The notes under the pieces: model-generated
Database searches by the model: none
Seen by the model: the letters and a program-made list of their open reading frames with translations, nothing else
Told to the model about the DNA's origin: nothing
Position numbers and translations under genes: made by a program
Part shown: positions 24,280 through 37,400 of the stretch, piece after piece
Numbering within the stretch: position 1 is the stretch's first letter
How the letters are laid out: every line of letters starts with the position of its first letter
DNA from: Isoetes taiwanensis
Lineage: Eukaryota; Streptophyta; Lycopodiopsida; Isoetales; Isoetaceae
Assembly (NCBI GenBank): GCA_021234155.1
Contig: JAJEKV010000038.1
Location: 13,707,559 to 13,771,558, forward strand
Length of the DNA stretch: 64,000 nt
Direction: 5' to 3'

Positions 24280-27200
24280 TCTCAAGGAAAGAACACAAGG
24301 ATGTACCCATGCATCTCATAGATGGAAACGTAATGCTATCAATTCCAAGCAAGTTTCATCACAACACACATTTCTCTAGATAGATAGAATATCATCATGA
24401 TCTATGTGGTCGGAGCATCATAAAAGACGTAGATACTTCAAAGCGATGGACTCGGGCCAGATTCTACTTTTTTCTCAAGACAATTTGGCTTTATAAGCTT
24501 GAATTTTATGTTAGGAATAAGGTTCACCAATAGGCCATTATTCTAGCATGTAGAGTCTGCTAGGGCAACTCCTGGGCCGCAGTGGGAGCCAGCTTTTTCA
24601 CTTTGTAAGGAACTGTATGTGAACTTTCTATGCAGGGACAAAATTTCTAGCCGTTTCTCGGATGGTTGCCTCGCCATGGATCAGCAACTTCAGACCTAAT
24701 ACTGTGCTGGCCTACTATGTCATAGGATACTTTGAATTTAAGATGGTATTTTGAAATGGGCAGCATTCCTCTACTTTGAACACTACTTGAACCAAAAACA
24801 AATAAATAAGCGGTGGTCATACTACATTTATACAAAATTGTCGGCTTTTTCTTTTGGGATTAAATTTCAAAGAATAAATATATGATTAAGAATGTTAATT
24901 GGCATATTGTCTTTTGTTAAAATAGTTCAAAATTCTCCTCATAATGAATTACTTTTATTGTTTTAAAATATGAGGCTTCAAAAATGTCCGTATTAATTTC
25001 ATCTTTGCATTGACTTCATGTGGCTGATACTGCTCCCCAAGACTTTTGATATGTAAAGCCTATTAATATTATTCATCTATTTAACTCTACAACCTGCAGA
25101 TCAAGTTTAAAGTGACATCCACCTTTGGATATCATGGAACATCTCAGAAGGTTGCGGGATATTTTCTAATTATTAATATTGATTTGATTTAATTGATCCG
25201 GGTATTAACTGTCAATCGATCCGATCGATCCTGATCTTGATCTGATGATCCTGATCTGATTTGACGGAGACGCTGAATTGATCAAAGCTCACATTTTCAC
25301 ATATGAGAACACGCCATTTTACTAATCAATCATCTTATCCCTCAAGCTTATAGTTTACTGATGAAAATATTATTTGCCAAATTTCATTATAAAACAAAAT
25401 GTTCAAATGTGTCATTATAACAAAAATGTCTAAATGCGCTTTAGATCATAGCAATACTCAATTTACATCACTACCATATAATATAAATCATAAACCAGTT
25501 CTTTGGAGATATTTCTGTGTCCCTCAACCTCGAACCGGTGTGGTCTGTTAAATTTTAATAGAGTTTACTGGATATGGGCATTGGAGGAAGAACATATCAT
25601 CTTGTAACCCGACATGAATTCTAAATTAAATCACATGCAAAAGGTCCCATGCTATTGGATCTAATTCTACAAAACAACATATGGTCCATTTCCCAACATC
25701 TGGCATTGACTATACCGAAGGTTGGTTCATTACATTCCTCAAACCCTATCATAATTTGGACACTTTTAGCATTTCCTAATAGGAGAATCAAAATAGAAAT
25801 TCTACTTGAAGCCCATAAACGTGAGACACACGCTGGATGTCTTTGAGATCCTATGCATTACAAATAAAACAAAGGAAGTTCAGGCTGCAAAAGCAAAAGG
25901 GAAAAATTGGTGAGTGGAAGAGGACCTATGAAATAGAAGCCAAAGAGTTTAGGTTGGGTGTGTTTATCAACTCATCCTGGAATTTATTTTAGAGATTTAG
26001 AATCATTTCTTTTTCCTCAATTTCTCTTTTAAGGCCGTAGACTAAGTAGGCCATAGCTCGGTATAAAGCTGGTACCCTGACTTTACTTGGCCTCCAAACT
26101 GCACGTTTGAAGCGTCAAGTTTCAGATAAATCACCAAGGAAGTGCATTTGCATCCCTATGATATCCGAATGCAAAAAATAAAACAAGTACTTCCGAAAGA
26201 AAAGAAGTGGGCAGATGTGTGAATATGCCATTTACAAAGCAGCAAGGCAAAAGCGTGAGGCGGCTGGGTGGAGAGCATGTAGAAAGATAGAAAATACAAG
26301 AGAAATCTAACTAATTTTGAGGATGAATAACATGGCATCACAGCTTTCTTGATTCGAACCAGCGGACAAGTGTCTCTTTGTCTCATCCAAATTTCTTGTG
26401 CTGACTGCATTTCAAAGAGCTACAAGAAAACAACAAGGATGGGTGAAGTTTGAAAGGGCAGTCTGCATCCAAATTTCCACGCCCAAGTAAGCTTCATTAC
26501 AAGGTAATGCATGGGTATAACTTCAAGTTGTTGGAGATAAATAAACAATGATAGTCTTCCCTAAACAACTATGATGGCATCCTGCTGAGAAGTATTGTCC
26601 TGCTCTCAAGCCCTCACTCTTTCATTTCTCGACAGAATCTGAGTAACAATACATGACCATGTTATACGCTTGCGGCGTTATTGATGTCCATGGAGATCAA
26701 ATCTCTAAATTTTTTCATCAAAGAGCTCGCACATCTCACAACCTTCCACATTTTCCTATACATATTCACTATATTTCACTGTAGAGAACCAAAAATCACC
26801 GGTGTCAATGACATACACGATAAAGCAAAATTTAATTGAAGAGGCAAAAAGACGTAATGAAGCATTGGACCTAACATAACTTTATTTGGAATAACAGCCA
26901 CCACATATTCTCAAAACAACGTGATGGTAAATAATAATATATTCTGGCCTGAAATACCCAAGACCGGGTTTACAAAATTCAATAGGTACCATTCACACCC
27001 TGTTCAGAGTATGAAATCTACTAAAAATTGAGGTTGGAGAGAACATTTACCATCTTGCAAGGTCATCATAGCACGAGGGATCATCATAGCCTAAGAAGCT
27101 ACAATTTCACCTCATTTGATGCCCTCGATATTTGGCCTTCAAAGACTGAATTTCATGTTTTGGCAGCCCACTTCAGATATGGTGCGAATAGTGCCCATGA

Positions 27201-27638
27201 GACAACATTACTATGGAACAAATGTGAGTGCGGTCTTTAAGTTCCACATTTCTTATACATGCCAGCCATTTCCTATTTCTACATTTAAATTGAAGTCACT
27301 TAAGAAAATATTGAGTTACCCACTCACTATTGCTCCAATCATAACCGGCTCCACACACTGTTCCAACTACTTAAATACTGATAAACATGCCGCGAAGCCT
27401 CTGTCGCTACATTTTCCTTGCATGCTCATCGTGGTTGTCAAGCATTAACACATTATTTGTTCAAGATTATAAAACAATCAAGTGTAAGAATGGGCCAACA
27501 CACTCGTAGATGTACCAATACATGTACCAAAGCTAGTTGGAAGGCTCCAGTCATTTGGTCGCAATATTATTGTCCATGCATCTTATGTGGAAAGATTAAA
27601 CACACTTCTCATACCAATTACGTAAGTGTAGAAACATT

Positions 27639-28343
27639 CCAGATGGGTCCCAAGACTAAATGGTGGCCGGGCGTGGTGTTCTCTATCAGCTTTGTAAAAC
27701 ACCAGTACAACCGATCCTCACTAGGATAGATAAATCGAAAAAATTTGAACCCTAAATGCTCCAACCACAATCATCGTAGAGCATGATGAAAACCGGGCAC
27801 AATAACACAAAAGAAGACATATCAATCTGGCTACTACTCCATGCCCAAACGCTCCTCGTGCAGCTGCAACACCCTCAGAAACCCGCTTGTGCACCGCGAG
27901 CCCCGCCAATCTCAGTGGGGCGGGGGACCGACAATGATAAACTAAGGATCGGTCGAAAATGAAACAGCGGGCGTGACCAGCATGCCGTATGATGGAGATA
28001 ACCTGGAGGCTTCCAGTGGCCACGCCGAGAGAATAAAACCGTGAACCGCAACCGGCATCGGCGAAGACAAAACCAAAATGATGAAAAACCGGTTGGTACC
28101 GGCCGAAAGTGACAAAGGCCACGCCGAGTGAATACGAAGCGAAAATCAAACAAAACCCGCCGGGTCAGCGCAAACCACTAGAGGGAGGGGGGCCGGAAAC
28201 CCGTAGGCTTAATCGTGAAGATAGAGAAAGCCCCAAGGAGAATGCCGATAACCAAAGAAAAAGGAAAAATGGGCTATAAAAAGGGGAAGGAGCCGAGGTG
28301 GCGCCCTACCAGGATGATGCCCCATTATTGTTTAATAGAACCT
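27639..28343. mobile_element. Inserted element A, about 705 bp
   Basis: Begins CCAGATGGGTCCCAAGAC and ends AATAGAACCT, and is flanked by AAACATT (27,632-27,638) and AAGCATT (28,344-28,350). Copy 1 shows the empty site AAACATTATCGAC at 666. Its final 160 bp are clearly similar to the final 160 bp of element B. GC content is higher than in the flanks. No coding region is recognised; it looks like a short, probably non-autonomous relative of B. Confidence 0.6.
28185..28343 (+). repeat. Shared 3' terminal block of elements A and B, first copy
   Basis: Shared words include GTGAAGATA, GAGAAAGCCC-AAGGAGAA, GATAACC-AAAGAAAA, GGTGGCGCCC and AATAGAACC. The partner is 34,310-34,470. Confidence 0.8.
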
Positions 28344-28350
28344 AAGCATT

Positions 28351-31300
28351 CCTAGGATGGGTCCTAAGACACAACAAGTGGTCGATAGAAGAGGAACTGC
28401 CTCTAAAGACCAAGGTATGACACAATGAGACGCCCTCCCGAATGGGAAACAGAGAGCGCTAATGGGAGTGAGGGCAGAGCCAACGCCACCATGGAACCGG
28501 GACAATGTCCGGAAGGGACTTAAGAAGTAGCTAGCTGGGCGTGGCGCCCCCACGTCCTGCAGATGTGGGTGCCAAACGCCGAGGTTCCGTCGATCAAACG
28601 CGAAAAGACCAAAACCACCAGAGCGGCAAATGCATAAGCGAATAAACTGCATGTGAGAAGCTAAGGAGGAGCTGGTGTGCTGACTACAATTCGGGATGTA
28701 AGTGGATCAACGGCATGAAAACCACAGTGCATTAACAAACGCGGCAAAGAACATCACCGACAAAGAGGGAGAAAAGGTGCGAGCAATGGAGGATCTCCCC
28801 GACGCAGTTGCCTTTTTGGTCGCGACTTCGATTTGTGGATAAACAACCTGGATATGATCTGTGGAAAAAAATGAAAGATCGGCGCTAATCCCCGATGCAA
28901 GGCCCTCGTGAGATAATGGCGAAACCAAAGAAAGTGATGGTGGATAAGGCATGTTTTCATAATACCACGCCTAAATGGGCTTCTGTGACGGCATCAGAAT
29001 GACTGGCGAACGCGGGTCGGCAATGGTAGACGACCTGCGATGGGGCTATGGACAATGCGGGGTCAGCTGAATTTAACCAGGGTAGGAAGGGGGCGCAGGC
29101 GGAATCCGGAAGTTGACTGCCATGAAAAAGGCGGATGAAGAAACAGTATCGAGCAATTGGGTGGAATTAGATCAGCAATTTGCGTGATACCAACAGGGAA
29201 AACGCCATGACATGGAGGGAGTGAAGCAGTGTAGTGCCACAGAATCACCGGGAGTCAGCACCACGCCTTATCGAAAAGACAACGCGAGGAATAACCAGCA
29301 ATGATTTACGGATTCCGCGGCGGACGGGTATTACACCACGCTTAGGCAAAGAAGGGCAAAGAGGGATCACTTTAAGAAAGCGTAAGCGATGGTCCGAAAA
29401 TGCTATCAAAACACAATAGTCAAAAACTTTAAAACAAGTCTCAAATAATCAACCAATGCAAACTAACCTCTAAATTATCAAAATATATAACGAACTAAAC
29501 ACAAACCAAAACTCACTGACGAAAACCAAGAAACATCTATTCAATGGAAAAATTACAACCGCAGGCGAAATAACACGCTATACGCACATGGAGCTCGCTG
29601 ATGCGAAGAGAGCCGGCGGGAGGGTATGTGAATTGGCGAAAATCGACGGCGAACAAAGGCATGCCACATATGAACGGAAGAAGCAAATGCCTTACCAAGC
29701 GATGGCGCCGGGCAAAACAACTGGCAAGTTTGCTCGTGAAAGATTCGCTGGTAACACTGAATCCGGCGGCAGCGAGGAAAAGCAGAGTTATTAACAACGC
29801 TAATCATAAGTGATATGATCGTGGCAACCGGTGAGGGTACCAATCCCAGTATTGAAAACCGCAAAGAAGGCATTGAAGCGGCTTAAAAACGAATCCATGA
29901 TGAGGGCCCCGCCTGCTGGGCGAGCGAAAACAGGGAGATATGGAAAATCAATCAAAGTGTCCTGATCTTGAAAGAGACCAAAATTTAATTTTATTTCTCC
30001 ATAATCAACCTGGCGTCGGGTCTAACCGAATATGATATCGATAGCAAAAATTAGTACTTCTAGGAATAAAAAACAGTGCCCAGACTGAAACCCGCCACTC
30101 AGACAGAAAAACACATTCTCGCTGTTTATCCCGCTGAAGCCGCGGCACTTTGATGCATGAATCTGAGCAATACCCACGCAAAATCCGAAAAGAGCAGTGG
30201 TGCCCGCCAGCCAAGCGGAAGATTATAAAGCATCATCCGCAGAGAAAACACCGCAGAAGGAGAGAAGCCCAGAACCGTGATTTGAGCCGTACCACCGGTA
30301 ACCTCACTCCAAGATCAAACCCAAGGCAGACGGAGCAGGGCCAAACAGGGGTTCATTTAAATGACTGATAACAACAAAGTCGATTTCTGCGGATCAAAGA
30401 GGGAATATGTTAGGAGAGGAGTATCCAAACAATGATCACGAATCTAATGGAGCCCCGGGTTAAGGCAAAGACACAAATGGCCTGCGGTGGACTAGCGCAG
30501 ACCTGGATACAAAACCCAAGAAACCGAAAGCAATATGGCGAGGGGTGACATAATCGAGGCCAATGCAGAACAAAGAGACAAAAACCTTTAGCCCTCGAGA
30601 AATTTAAAGAAACCCTCCCCAGGTATCAATTATGAAGCCAAAAAGATTGGAAGCAGGTGAGAGATGAAAACTATTAATTTTTCCATGCTGAGAAAACCTG
30701 GCCTCGGGCCTAGTTGGCAAATGACTAACTGGGAGAGACTCGAAGGGACCAAAGAAACAAAATATCATCACATTAAAGCAATTAATGTCTCCCCACTCCC
30801 GGGCCAAACCCGGAATCAATCAGTTTTAACGACCAGTAAAGACAAAGGGAAAGGTAAGGGCATCAAAGGGGAGGGACATTAAAGACGTGAAAAACTCCAC
30901 CCTCGAAGCTCAAAAAACCCAAAAAGTGCTGGAGGAGGCCAAATAGAGACATGCCAGACAGATACCCAGACTTAAGGGTCGATCAAAGAAAGAGAAAATC
31001 ATTAGGTGCATAAATGTGAAAGCAACTCAAGAGGACTACATCTGGTTGAAGGACCAATAAGAAAAGAGTTCTAAACATCGGGTCAAGGATAAGCGAAACT
31101 TGTTCATGCCTTTGGGGAAACAACGCCAAGGGGAGCAAAAGAAAGGGCAGAGGAGGACAGGGATCTGACCGTGACGCGACAAGATCGCAGGACTACCGGA
31201 GCTGCAAAGTCCATGGGCGTAATAAAGAAGAGTGATTTCTGGGCGGAAAAGGTAAATGCATAATTTTAGAAGATGACCAAGGAAGCGCTGGCGAACCAAA

Positions 31301-34300
31301 CCGATCCAATGCAAAACCTCGGCCGGGAGGAAATCGTGATGGGGACCGCCGTAAAAGCGAAAAGCCGGACCTGGAGGCTTATCGACCACGTAAGCGTAGC
31401 CAAATCGGCTGCCAGGGAGGGTCATGCCAAGGATGGGGATGATGGAGATCTGAGTATTACCTTAAAACCGGTACAAACCGTTAAGTTATGTTGCCAAAAA
31501 GAAAACACAACCAAGTTAGTCGAGTAGATAACCAGACAACATTGAAACCCCAAAGCTAACACAAACACAATACCGCAACAAAGCATAAAAACCAAAAAGA
31601 AACTAGACGACAAATTATCCAAACTACAATGCCGAAAGAGCCAATTAACATCCTACTATAGTTAACAAACCGAAACCATCTAATTCAGGGCAAAACTCAA
31701 CATATCCAAGAAAACTTAGACAAGAAAAAACAATCACTTCTACCAATATTAACATAACTCGACCACTCAAGTCTAGAGACGCAGACTAAAAAATAACAAT
31801 AACGAAAAAGGCCAAATTTTTATTATTGTCGGTGAACTAATAAACAGGGGGAAATATGCGGCAGCAAACTGGGTTATCCAAGGGTCGGACGGTGAAAAAC
31901 GGAGAAGGGCCGGACCAAAAGGACCCGGGTGGAACCAAAGGTGGGAGAGGAGCAACAGAGAGCCCTGTTAGAAGCGAGAATGGCATCAAAGCTTCAACAA
32001 TGCGATGGCCTGTGCCGTAAAAGTAAAACAATTTTAACTCGAATCGGAAAGATGTGAGTGGTGCGGGACAGGTAAAAGTGAGAAGGTGGACGAGGGCGAG
32101 CAAAGGATCTAGAAGCAGGGGGTCATCAATGAATGCATTTGCCAGCCAGTTTAATTTCTAGAATCATCAGCAATGGCAGCAGGACCAGGTGGTCATCAGT
32201 CCATGAAGACCATAACCCTGCGCGATCAAAGAATAATCAAGAACCCCATCCTCCGCGAAGTGGCGTTCTTTACCTTCGGTTAACTGAGACGATCGTAAAA
32301 TTTTAGAAAGCATGGGCGTATAAAATCAAACCGAAAGGCCGGAGCCCCTAACTGACTCGGTACTGTGAACTCAGATAGTGCTGATGACTTCTAAACAAGA
32401 TCGTGAAGAGGCGTTCTCTAACTTCAAGCAACACCCTCGACCGCCATGAACATTAGTGTTAGATGTGAGTGTCGATCAGCACTCCGGGATCCGGCGCTAT
32501 CCAGAATCTAAGGGTTTGGTGCCGAAAGGCACCTGGCGGATCCACTCGACCGGAGAGGCGTGAACCGCAGGAATCCAGCGGCCGCGAAGTTAGCGGCTCA
32601 ACCCCCACAACCGGACCCGCAGAGGCAAAAGGAAAAACAGGGGCGACGTAAGCAAATTATTGATGAGGAAATGGCTCTAAGGAATCCAAATGAGCCAGAA
32701 AGTGAGAAGCATCACTCGCATCGGACGGCGGGAAAAATCACGGATTGACGGTGCCTCATGAGAACGCGGGTATGGGCCGTAATAATCCTGTGAGGGGCAA
32801 TGAAACCTGCAGCAACGTCAGATAGGCGGAGGGATGGGCAAGGTTACCAATCTGCAGAAAGGCCTCCGAAGCCCGCAGTTGAAAAACCCGAGAGGGTACT
32901 AGGAACAAATGTCCTGATCACATATCGTGAAATGCCTGGGAAAACATAATCTCGAAGAAAGTTAGGTACAAACAATGGAAACGAACACGCTTTACGCAGA
33001 GATCCATGCCAACACAAGATGCTGGCTCAGAAATGCAGGAACGAACACACCCCACTAAAATGATATGAGGAAAATCTGGAATGAAACGGAAAATGAGGGA
33101 AAAAGGTAAAGAAGAAACCGGAATCTATTAAAGACCTTAACAGTGGATAATATTAGGGAAGAAAAGAAGGAAGAAAAAAGAGACTTCAACAAAATAATGA
33201 ATAACAACTGAAAGAAAACCCGCAGAATGAAATGGTAAATATAACACAACAAAAAAGGATATCAAAAGAACAACCGCAAACAAATAAGGTGGGCGGAACA
33301 ATGAAATTGAAAACAATGGTTTCGGTGGGACGCGGATACAGATCCTAAATCAGCCGGGAAAACTGGTCGACTTCACTCGCAGATCCTCTCGCTTCATAAG
33401 TGGAGCGGTAGTTTGCCTACGGTGCCGGCGGGAAGCGAAAAGCAAAGAGGGAAACAACGAATGAAAGAAAGACGGAATGGTGAGAAGGTGGCGAGAGGAG
33501 ATGGATGTCGGGTAAGAGAGTGGAGAGAAGGTGGAGATCAGAATCGAGTAAGCAAACGGCGATTCTGTACCAACCCCAGAGACCTGAGAAGCAAGATTTT
33601 AGAAGGAATAAGATAAATGATTGGGAATATGTAAGAAAACTGACCTGAAAAGATCCGAGGAGCTTAGGAGGTGAATGGCCGACGATAAATCGAGTGAAGA
33701 AATGTAGTTATGGCAAAATTAACAGGAAGCCCCACCGCCAAACCCGACCGGGTGAGGTAACGGGCCGCGATTCTACCGCCAATTGGGCGGGGCGCAGTCG
33801 GACAAAACCAAAACCAAAGGGTTTCCCAAGGAATAAGACCTGTGCTATTGGCTGCTTCTGGATTCGCTAACCGAATCTAAATGGGTAAAACAGACTGTAT
33901 CAGTACCCTGATGCCCCATCCGCCAAACCGCCCCGCAGAGGCAGAACGGGTCTCTCGATTCGCCACACCCCAAGTAGGTCGGACAAACAAAAATCCAAAA
34001 GGTCTAAGCAAGAAGACCCGCAGTTTGATGGCAGCAAAACCGGATTCAACCTGAATCAAAACAAACAGAACAAAATTGAAAGCAACCAACTGAACCTAAA
34101 CCTTTAAGAAACTGACCCATGCCATAACCGGAGGGATTGACCAAGACTAAAACGATCCCAAATCGGGTTATAGCTTAAACACGAACCACAAAGGAAAACA
34201 GATTAAAAACAAAACAAAAATATCACATCATCGTACCTTTGAACAAGTTTTCTTTGGGTAGGCACGTGAAGCGTGAGGGCAAATAATAAAGGGAGCTTCT

Positions 34301-34470
34301 CTCGTACCACCGGCTTAGGCTGAAGCGTAGGAAACCGTAGGCACCGTGAAGATAGGAGAAAGCCCAAGGAGAACGCCGGATAACCAAAAGAAAAGAAAAC
34401 AAGGTGGGGAAGCGGAGTCAGGTGGCGCCCCATCCAGAATGAAGGCTTCATTAAGCAGCGCAATAGAACC
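28351..34470. mobile_element. Inserted element B, about 6.1 kb, unclassified
   Basis: Begins CCTAGGATGGGTCCTAAGAC, like element A, and ends CAATAGAACC, followed by AAGCATT and then the chromosomal ATCGAC. The last 160 bp (34,310-34,470) align with 28,185-28,343. The interior is purine-rich on the plus strand with higher GC than the host flanks. Many short frames occur on both strands (for example plus 31,273-31,527 and plus 32,560-32,748), but no reverse transcriptase, integrase or transposase motif can be read. It could be a badly sequenced or decayed LINE, or a large non-autonomous element. No terminal inverted repeat is visible. Confidence 0.55.
34310..34470 (+). repeat. Shared 3' terminal block of elements A and B, second copy
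   Basis: Direct repeat of 28,185-28,343 that ends immediately before the chromosomal target motif AAGCATT. Confidence 0.8.
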
Positions 34471-34477
34471 AAGCATT

Positions 34478-37400
34478 ATCGACATGTATGAGATCATATT
34501 TCCTTCAGTTCCATCTTGAACATTTCGAATAGCCGCCTATCTTGAAAGAGTACGCAAAAACATGCCATTTTACACGTGCATTATTATCACTCGGCAAAGC
34601 TCAAGTGTGAGATCGCCTATTGCAAGGATATGGGCGACAGGCCGCTTAACCTCAAGAGCCTTTTAAAATTCTGCAAAGCAGTATTAAAAGGGGCGTGACG
34701 CAGATAATATTTACTTCAATTCCGAGTACGTGAACCTGGAAATAGGATCGATGGTATGACAAACATGTGGCAACATCTCGCCCAATTTATAATAAAACTA
34801 TTTAATAGATTTTAAAATTAAGAAAATAGAGTTCCCAAATTAGAGTGTGAAACTGCTATCTATGCAAACCAAAGCGCCTTACAAAGCTTTAGAACTTTTA
34901 TGCTATACAGTTGATACCATATGAAATACGTGTTCACCAGATTTCATTTTGATGTGTTGAAAGGCTTAAGAGTTTGGGCTGAAATACAACCAAGAAAAAG
35001 TGTGGAGTACAAATTTGGGGGCCATAACAAAGGAGTCCACTAATGATTTTCTCCAATCAGAATGGAACAATTCAAATCAATACGCATAGGAACATTACCT
35101 CGTTGTTATTTTTTGTTGTTTTTCCTCTTTATTCGCCTCCGCTAACTCATAGCCTCATCACTGGGTTAGCAAAGAGGCCCATTGTGCGCATGAAGCTTTA
35201 AAGAGAACAAAATCTAACTTCTACGGTGATCACCACCCATCCCAAAACAATCATCAACAATTTTCTTCAACCAAGAAAAGCAAGGACTTGTGGGCTTCAT
35301 GGATTTAATCTTTCAAAATCGCATTTTATTGAAAGCGAAGTTATAATAAAGAACTGACAAAAAGAAACTTCGGATGGCTTGGCGGAATGATAGGAAGCAA
35401 GTTGTAGCGAAGACTTATCGAAGGTGAAAATGATCAGGGCAAAGGTTTTGGCCAAAAATAATGCGATTTAAGAGGCAAGATTTATGATACTGGTGATCGA
35501 ATCGTAGTTTAGACAAAATTCGGCCCATAGATGGTGCATTGCCAACATGTGAAATTCGTTATTGATACAACACGGGCCTAGCTTTAAAATAAATACATGA
35601 TATTATAATGGACGCGTTCATAATAATACAATCATAACCTGAATGGAAAATATATACGGTACGCTCAACGACGCTAAACCATTACTAATCATGATGTAGT
35701 GCTGATACAAAGGATGATGCTTGTGGTGACATAATGAAATACGAATTATATAATACGATGCTATAACACATCATTATAGCACGGGTATTATCATGGAATC
35801 CATTTTTAATGGCAACAATAATAATATGATTCGAGAATGATACTATTATAGCACCACAAGGACAAAAATGCATGACATTATAACCGCAGCTATAGATGAT
35901 GCCATAAACGATACTACGGTGTCTCTATAATGCTATACTACAATCATGGTTATTGGTCATCCTACAAGATGATATATGATGATGCAATTCTCGTCAATAA
36001 CTACCATCACTCTATTGTATAAAACCTAAAAAATTTGAAAGGGTGATTTACAAATAAATGATGAAACTAGTGACTTAGATTGATTATTCTCTTTAGAAGT
36101 GATCCTTGAAATTTTCTCTGCTATGATGCACACATCTTCCTGCTAAGATCTCGTACATATCTTCTACCAAGATCTCATGTTCACATGACTCTTTGCACTT
36201 CAATAACTATTTGAACTATTTGTGCCTCCTTATGTTTTTAATTTATACGACGCATTTATCAAAATGTTAACGTAAAGGGAAAACAAAAGCAATATCAACA
36301 AAATACAAACTAAGAAAAACAACCGGCAGATCTAAAACTCTTCCAAGCATTTGACCTCTAACAGACAAATGACCACTCTAAAGGCAAAATTCCACTGATT
36401 CAAGCCAATTCCTACAAGCACGCCCTTCAAATACTCATTTACAAATCTTGGAAGAATACCTAGATTTTCTGGCAAAAATATTTACCTATAGTTCTAATCA
36501 ATTCCTTTGTGTATTTAGTAATTCTTCCTTGTATGAACAAGAAAAGATATTTATCTCTTTGTTTCTCCTTCTTTGAGTATTTATCCAAGCTCCGTAGATA
36601 AGCTTTAAACCGTGGGACCTATTCTTTTTCTCAAATAAGAGGCCAATTTGTTTACATGTATCGAATGTTTCAAGTGGTGGTTAAGTCTTGTTTTGAAGCT
36701 ATTATTAGTAAAGATGCCATATCTTGTGAGACGATAACTAAAATAATATCAGAAGCTGCAAAATACTTGACATAACTTTTCAAAATCTATTGCCAAAAGG
36801 AGCTTGGATTTGATTTTACTAGCTTTGGTAGTGATGTTGAGCTTTATGTCTGTTTTCTGTATTTAAAGCAAGATATCCGATCATAAAAGCCATCTTTGAT
36901 TATGTTCAAATGGTCAATATATAAGAAATGGAGGGGGCTTGGTATCATTCCTTTACAATGCTGTTAAACAAATGTCCCACGTCAAGTAATCTAACATTTT
37001 TGCGGTGCACTTGTAGTCAAATAAACTCCTTAAATCTTATATTGCTCATTAGCAAAACAAACATGCAAAAAATCTCATCCTTCCATGATATGCATACCAA
37101 ATGAAGCTGAATTTATAATATCACCATCCTGTGTAAGGGCGCTTAAATTTGTTTTTTCATTACGGCAACCTCTAAAACTATGAATATGCGCAAAGAATCA
37201 TAACATATTTTTGGTGCAGAGATCATGTCTCTATTTCTGGCACTCAGAATTGACCGCTACATTCGGCGAGAAATTCTAGGCACTTAGAATATCCTTATGG
37301 CACCCATCGCTGGTATCATAGCTTTAAAATTACGTAATATGATTGACTTTCTCTGAATATGAAAAGCATTCTGTGACGGCCTCGCGATTTTGATTTCAAG

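Larger units (their letters stand above)
21367..27334. other. Unique AT-rich sequence, no gene recognised
   Basis: Several frames of 60-90 codons occur (for example plus 22,277-22,549 and minus 26,156-26,410) but none shows a domain. Minor features are a GGGCCC-GAA-GGGCCC hairpin at 23,856-23,870, a telomere-like TTTAGGG patch at 24,243-24,279 and a GATC-rich patch at about 25,215-25,262. Confidence 0.4.

Noticed and set aside
27639-34470. LTR retrotransposon with 705 bp LTRs
   Set aside because: The end block is repeated, but the start GATGGGTCC does not recur where a 3' LTR should begin, and the target motif AARCATT stands between the first block and the interior. Two adjacent elements explain it better.
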